Shown: one piece after another, positions 5,021 through 7,062 of the stretch | How positions within the stretch are numbered: the stretch's first letter is position 1 | Layout: the number at the start of each line of letters is the position of its first letter | Source: an uncultured Collinsella sp. | GTDB lineage: Bacteria > Actinomycetota > Coriobacteriia > Coriobacteriales > Coriobacteriaceae | Direction of reading: 5' to 3' | NCBI GenBank assembly: GCA_902494195.1 | Contig: CABUSH010000047.1 | Location: 1 to 7,062, forward strand | Length of the DNA stretch: 7,062 nucleotides | Notes under the pieces: model-generated | The model's input: only the letters and a program-made list of their open reading frames with translations | Databases searched by the model: none | Told to the model about the DNA's origin: nothing | Made by a program: the position numbers and the translations under genes

Positions 5021-5782
5021 ATGGATCAGATTTACGACAACAGGTACTATTCCGCCGGTTCGCGTGAGCCGTCGCCTCGCCGTGCGCGCACGGTGCAGCT
5101 CGGTGGGTCCGCCTACGCCGGCGCCGACCGCTCCATGCAGCGACCGACAAGTACCTCGCGCCCCAATGCTCAAGTGAATACTTCGACAGATGGACCAGTG
5201 CGCCCGGCACGTCCGTCGCATGCTCAGCGCTCGTCGGCTCAAACGCACGATAGGTCGAGCAGGCCCTCGAACCGTTTTTCGGGCTCGGACTTTATGCACT
5301 ACGCCAACGACAACGCGGTGGTCAAGGCGATCTACGACTTTACCCACGGTCCTCAGCGAGGGCTATTCATCGGCATCGTCGTTGCCCTGGTGCTCGTGAG
5401 CCTGTATTTCCCCGTGCGCGACCTGTACGTGGCAAAGCGTTCGAGCGATATCTTGGCCAAGCAGGTCGAGATTCGCCAGCAATACAATGATGGGCTGCAA
5501 AAAAGCGTCGACAAGCTGCTCTCGGAGGAGGGTATCAAGGATGCGGCATCCGAGGACCTGGGCCTGGTGATGCCCGGCGAGAAGAGGATTGAAGTGCAGG
5601 GCCTGGACGGCGATTCGGATGCCTCGTCGAGCCAGAAGTCGTCGAACGCCAAGAAGGCCAGCGAAGTTGCCAAGGAAATCGAAGAAGTCGGTAAGGACGC
5701 GCCGTGGTACATCCAGGCGCTCGACATACTGTTTGGATTTAACGGCGTCGAGGGCCAGACGGTCGTGTCCAACGGCAAATAG
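5021..5782 (+). CDS. ftsB: FtsB/DivIC-family septum formation initiator
   Basis: This 253-residue single-pass membrane protein has a basic, Ser/Pro/Arg-rich, probably disordered cytoplasmic segment (residues 1 to about 110), a membrane helix at about 115-131 (GLFIGIVVALVLVSLYF), a coiled coil from about 137 to 170, and the family signature EDLGLVMPGE at 178-187. A Ser/Lys-rich, then Glu-rich, linker follows, ending in a hydrophobic patch, WYIQALDILFGF, at 229-240. FtsB/DivIC proteins bridge FtsQ and FtsL in the divisome and help activate septal wall synthesis. The start at ATG 5021 follows a modest AAGG at 5012-5015; earlier non-ATG starts would fall in the eno terminator. The position after eno and before ppx matches actinobacterial genomes. 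The C-terminal tail of about 65 residues is longer than in the short proteobacterial FtsB. The symbol is given by family, not by proven orthology. Confidence 0.88.
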   Translation: MDQIYDNRYYSAGSREPSPRRARTVQLGGSAYAGADRSMQRPTSTSRPNAQVNTSTDGPVRPARPSHAQRSSAQTHDRSSRPSNRFSGSDFMHYANDNAVVKAIYDFTHGPQRGLFIGIVVALVLVSLYFPVRDLYVAKRSSDILAKQVEIRQQYNDGLQKSVDKLLSEEGIKDAASEDLGLVMPGEKRIEVQGLDGDSDASSSQKSSNAKKASEVAKEIEEVGKDAPWYIQALDILFGFNGVEGQTVVSNGK

Positions 5783-5787
5783 CGCCC

Positions 5788-5796
5788 GGAGGGGAG
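5788..5796 (+). promoter_or_regulatory. Ribosome-binding site of ppx
   Basis: GGAGGGGAG stands six bases before the ATG at 5803 and five bases after the ftsB stop. The strong site and the 20-bp gap indicate one transcript for ftsB and ppx. Confidence 0.8.
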
Positions 5797-5802
5797 CCCG
5801 CA

Positions 5803-6804
5803 ATGACAAATTGCAAACACTATAAGGTAGCCGCGATTGACCTGGGAACGGTGTCGTCGCGACTGGTGTTGGCCCAGGTCGAGGGCGGAGCGATTGTGGA
5901 ATCGTCCAAGCATACCGAGATTACCGACCTGGGCGAGGGCGTGGACGCGACGGGTCGCTTTTGCGAGGCGGCTGTCGAGCGTGTGCTCGCTGCGTGCCGC
6001 ATGTTTGTGGACGAAGCCCGTACCTTTGGGGCCGCGTGCGTCTGCACCACCTGCACGAGTGCCGCGCGCGATGCGTCCAATGCCGCGTTGCTGCTGGACG
6101 GTCTGCGCGATCTGGGGCTCGAACCGCAGGTGATTCCGGGCGAGGTCGAGGCGCGCCTGACGTTTTTTGGCGTGGCACACGACTTTGCCGGCGAGCGCAT
6201 TATCGTCGCCGATTCGGGCGGCGGCTCCACGGAGCTCGCGACGGGCGTATACGCTCCGGAGCGCGGGGTCTTTGCGTTGGAGGGAACGCGTTCGCTGGAC
6301 ATTGGTTGCCGTCGTGTGACGGAGCGGTTTTTTTCTGCGCTGCCGCCGTCGACGAACGAGCTTGCGGCTGCCGCCGCGTGGGCGGGCGAGCAGTTTTCCG
6401 CCTATTTTGAAGGCCTGCCCAGTGACTTTGAGCGTGCTGAGCGCCTCGTTGCGGTGGGCGGTACCGTCACCACGCTCGTGGCGCTGGTCCACGAGCTGGA
6501 GCCGTACGACTCGAGCTTTGTGCACCTGCGCGAGCTTTCGATGGAGCAGATCTCGGCCGCTATCGAGCGCATGTCCACGCTGGACGTGGAGAGCATTGCC
6601 GCGTTGCCAGGCGTGCAGCCCAAGCGCGCGGGCGTGATTCTGGCCGGCGCCGTGGTGATTCGCGAGCTCATGCGAGCCGGCGGCTACGACATGCTCACCG
6701 TAAGCGAGAACAGCCTCCTCGCCGGCATGGCCGCCACCATCAACGAGGTTCTCGACGGCGCGACTCCCACCATCGCCTGGACCCCGAGCCTGAGCGCCCT
6801 TTAA
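5803..6804 (+). CDS. ppx: Ppx/GppA-family exopolyphosphatase / pppGpp phosphohydrolase
   Basis: This 333-residue protein is near the length of the short, two-domain actinobacterial Ppx2 type. It has the ASKHA-fold motifs: AAIDLGTVSSRLVL at 10-23 (phosphate 1), TSAARDASN at 86-94, PGEVEARLTFFG at 113-124 with the likely catalytic E117, ADSGGGSTEL at 137-146 (phosphate 2), and AVGGTVTTLVAL in the second half, ending with the RAGVILAGAVVI helix. The family removes terminal phosphate from polyphosphate and/or converts pppGpp to ppGpp. Which of these this enzyme prefers cannot be told from sequence. The phosphate-1 loop reads GTVSSRL rather than the more usual GTNSxRL. The long C-terminal domains of E. 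coli Ppx are absent, as is normal for this branch. It is the second gene of the ftsB-ppx unit. Confidence 0.92.
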   Translation: MTNCKHYKVAAIDLGTVSSRLVLAQVEGGAIVESSKHTEITDLGEGVDATGRFCEAAVERVLAACRMFVDEARTFGAACVCTTCTSAARDASNAALLLDGLRDLGLEPQVIPGEVEARLTFFGVAHDFAGERIIVADSGGGSTELATGVYAPERGVFALEGTRSLDIGCRRVTERFFSALPPSTNELAAAAAWAGEQFSAYFEGLPSDFERAERLVAVGGTVTTLVALVHELEPYDSSFVHLRELSMEQISAAIERMSTLDVESIAALPGVQPKRAGVILAGAVVIRELMRAGGYDMLTVSENSLLAGMAATINEVLDGATPTIAWTPSLSAL

Positions 6805-6812
6805 CCGTCTTC

Positions 6813-6889
6813 CTCTGAGTTGCGGTGAAATAGTTCCTAAATAAGCTGGTAAACGGTATAAACAGGATCTATTCCACCGCAACTTAGAG
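6813..6889. repeat. 77-nt inverted repeat downstream of ppx
   Basis: AGTTGCGGTGAAATAG (6818-6833) and CTATTCCACCGCAACT (6869-6884) pair at 15 of 16 positions. The stem extends outward through one G·U to CTCT/AGAG (6813-6816 with 6886-6889), and inward, past one mismatch, to TCCT/AGGA (6835-6838 with 6864-6867). The loop is AT-rich and there is no T-tract behind it. It begins nine bases after the ppx stop and may protect the 3' end, but its size and near symmetry suggest a dispersed palindromic repeat. Confidence 0.75.
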
Positions 6890-6903
6890 CTTCGCCGGCG
6901 TGT

Positions 6904-6943
6904 AAAAGAAACGAGCCCGCATCCCTGGGGGACACGAGCTCGT
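6904..6943 (-). terminator. Rho-independent terminator for a minus-strand gene right of the window
   Basis: Read on the minus strand, a 15-bp stem (6943-6929 with 6925-6911, loop CCA) is followed by TTCTTTT. Its three imperfect positions are G·U pairs in minus-strand RNA but A·C mismatches in plus-strand RNA, and only the minus strand has the U-tract. The gene it serves must lie to the right and converge on ppx. Confidence 0.82.
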
Positions 6944-6974
6944 AAACAATACGTGGTAGGGGCGGTGGGACGTC

Positions 6975-7056
6975 TGCGTATTTGCTGCGCAAATACGCAC
7001 CGGCTTCGGCCGCCTGTCGGCGCCCTCTCCGGCTCGCTACGGACGCTGCGCGTCCG
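6975..7056. repeat. Cluster of three short hairpins at the right edge
   Basis: TGCGTATTTGC (6975-6985) pairs perfectly with 6989-6999 around TGC. CGGC-TTCG-GCCG (7001-7012) is a stable UUCG tetraloop hairpin. CGGACGC (7040-7046) pairs with GCGTCCG (7050-7056), again around TGC. GGGCG (6960-6964) can also pair with CGCCC (7021-7025), enclosing the first two. Two hairpins share the apex GCTGCGC. There is no gene. This resembles a compound palindromic intergenic repeat and may continue beyond the window. Confidence 0.6.
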
Positions 7057-7062
7057 CTTAAC

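Larger units (their letters stand above)
6805..7062. other. Non-coding convergent region after ppx
   Basis: These 258 bp hold the 77-nt hairpin, the minus-strand terminator and the hairpin cluster listed separately. Several frames stay open by chance in the GC-rich part, but none has a start codon with a ribosome-binding site, and a plus-strand frame from 6960 to a TAA at 7059 is preceded directly by TAG. I see no gene. Confidence 0.7.

Noticed and set aside
5353..6882. 509-codon minus-strand open frame opposite ftsB-ppx
   Set aside because: Its Arg/Ala/His-rich translation mirrors the GC-rich plus-strand genes, and its start lies inside the 6813-6889 hairpin.
6904..7025. Possible tRNA or riboswitch-like cloverleaf in the right-edge structure
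   Set aside because: There is no TΨC-like GGTTCRA box, no CCA-adjacent acceptor stem and no recognisable anticodon arm. The left hairpin is a terminator.
6960..7061. Open plus-strand frame in the right-edge hairpin cluster
   Set aside because: It is closed by TAG directly before 6960 and has no start codon. The sequence is better explained by paired repeats.
1..7062. CRISPR array, toxin-antitoxin or defence system
   Set aside because: There are no regularly spaced repeats, and no gene matches such families. Every coding region is assigned to a housekeeping or IS family.

Overview
The base composition (GC-rich, strong preference for GAC, AAG, GTC and CTG codons) and the gene order mazG - eno - ftsB-like - ppx point to a high-GC actinobacterial chromosome. 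I favour a gut Coriobacteriia, most likely a Collinsella, but the genus is inferred from gene content and style and was not tested against a database. Apart from its two edges, the window is core chromosome.

Layout: (1) Bases 1 to about 111 hold the 3' end of an IS110-family transposase and the short right end of that element. (2) A PHP-domain histidinol-phosphatase-like gene (123-1034, minus strand) stops within about a dozen bases of the element. (3) A 339-bp divergent intergenic region (1035-1373) holds a long near-perfect hairpin. (4) Three plus-strand genes follow: a stand-alone LarC C-terminal domain (1374-1859), a YfcE-type metallophosphodiesterase (1933-2481) and MazG (2484-3344). They end at a very strong rho-independent terminator (3351-3395). 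(5) eno (3535-4824) has its own promoter. That promoter carries an 11-bp direct repeat and is followed by a structured leader; a second terminator lies at 4898-4929. (6) An ftsB/divIC-like division gene (5021-5782) and a Ppx/GppA phosphatase gene (5803-6804) form a two-gene unit with an extended -10 promoter. (7) The last 258 bp are non-coding and full of structure: a 77-nt hairpin, a terminator oriented for a minus-strand gene beyond the right edge, and a cluster of short hairpins.

How the genes relate: eno is the glycolytic enolase. MazG, the YfcE-type enzyme, the PHP enzyme and Ppx/GppA are all phosphate-ester or phosphoanhydride hydrolases that clean up or turn over nucleotides, phosphomonoesters or diesters, and polyphosphate or (p)ppGpp. 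FtsB couples to septum formation. The mazG-eno-ftsB-ppx order resembles Mycobacterium tuberculosis Rv1021-Rv1026, but lpqU and the DUF501 gene are absent here. I see no convincing new multi-gene system. The points most worth following are the orphan LarC domain, the repeat and leader at eno, the large hairpins, and the IS110 right-end half promoter.
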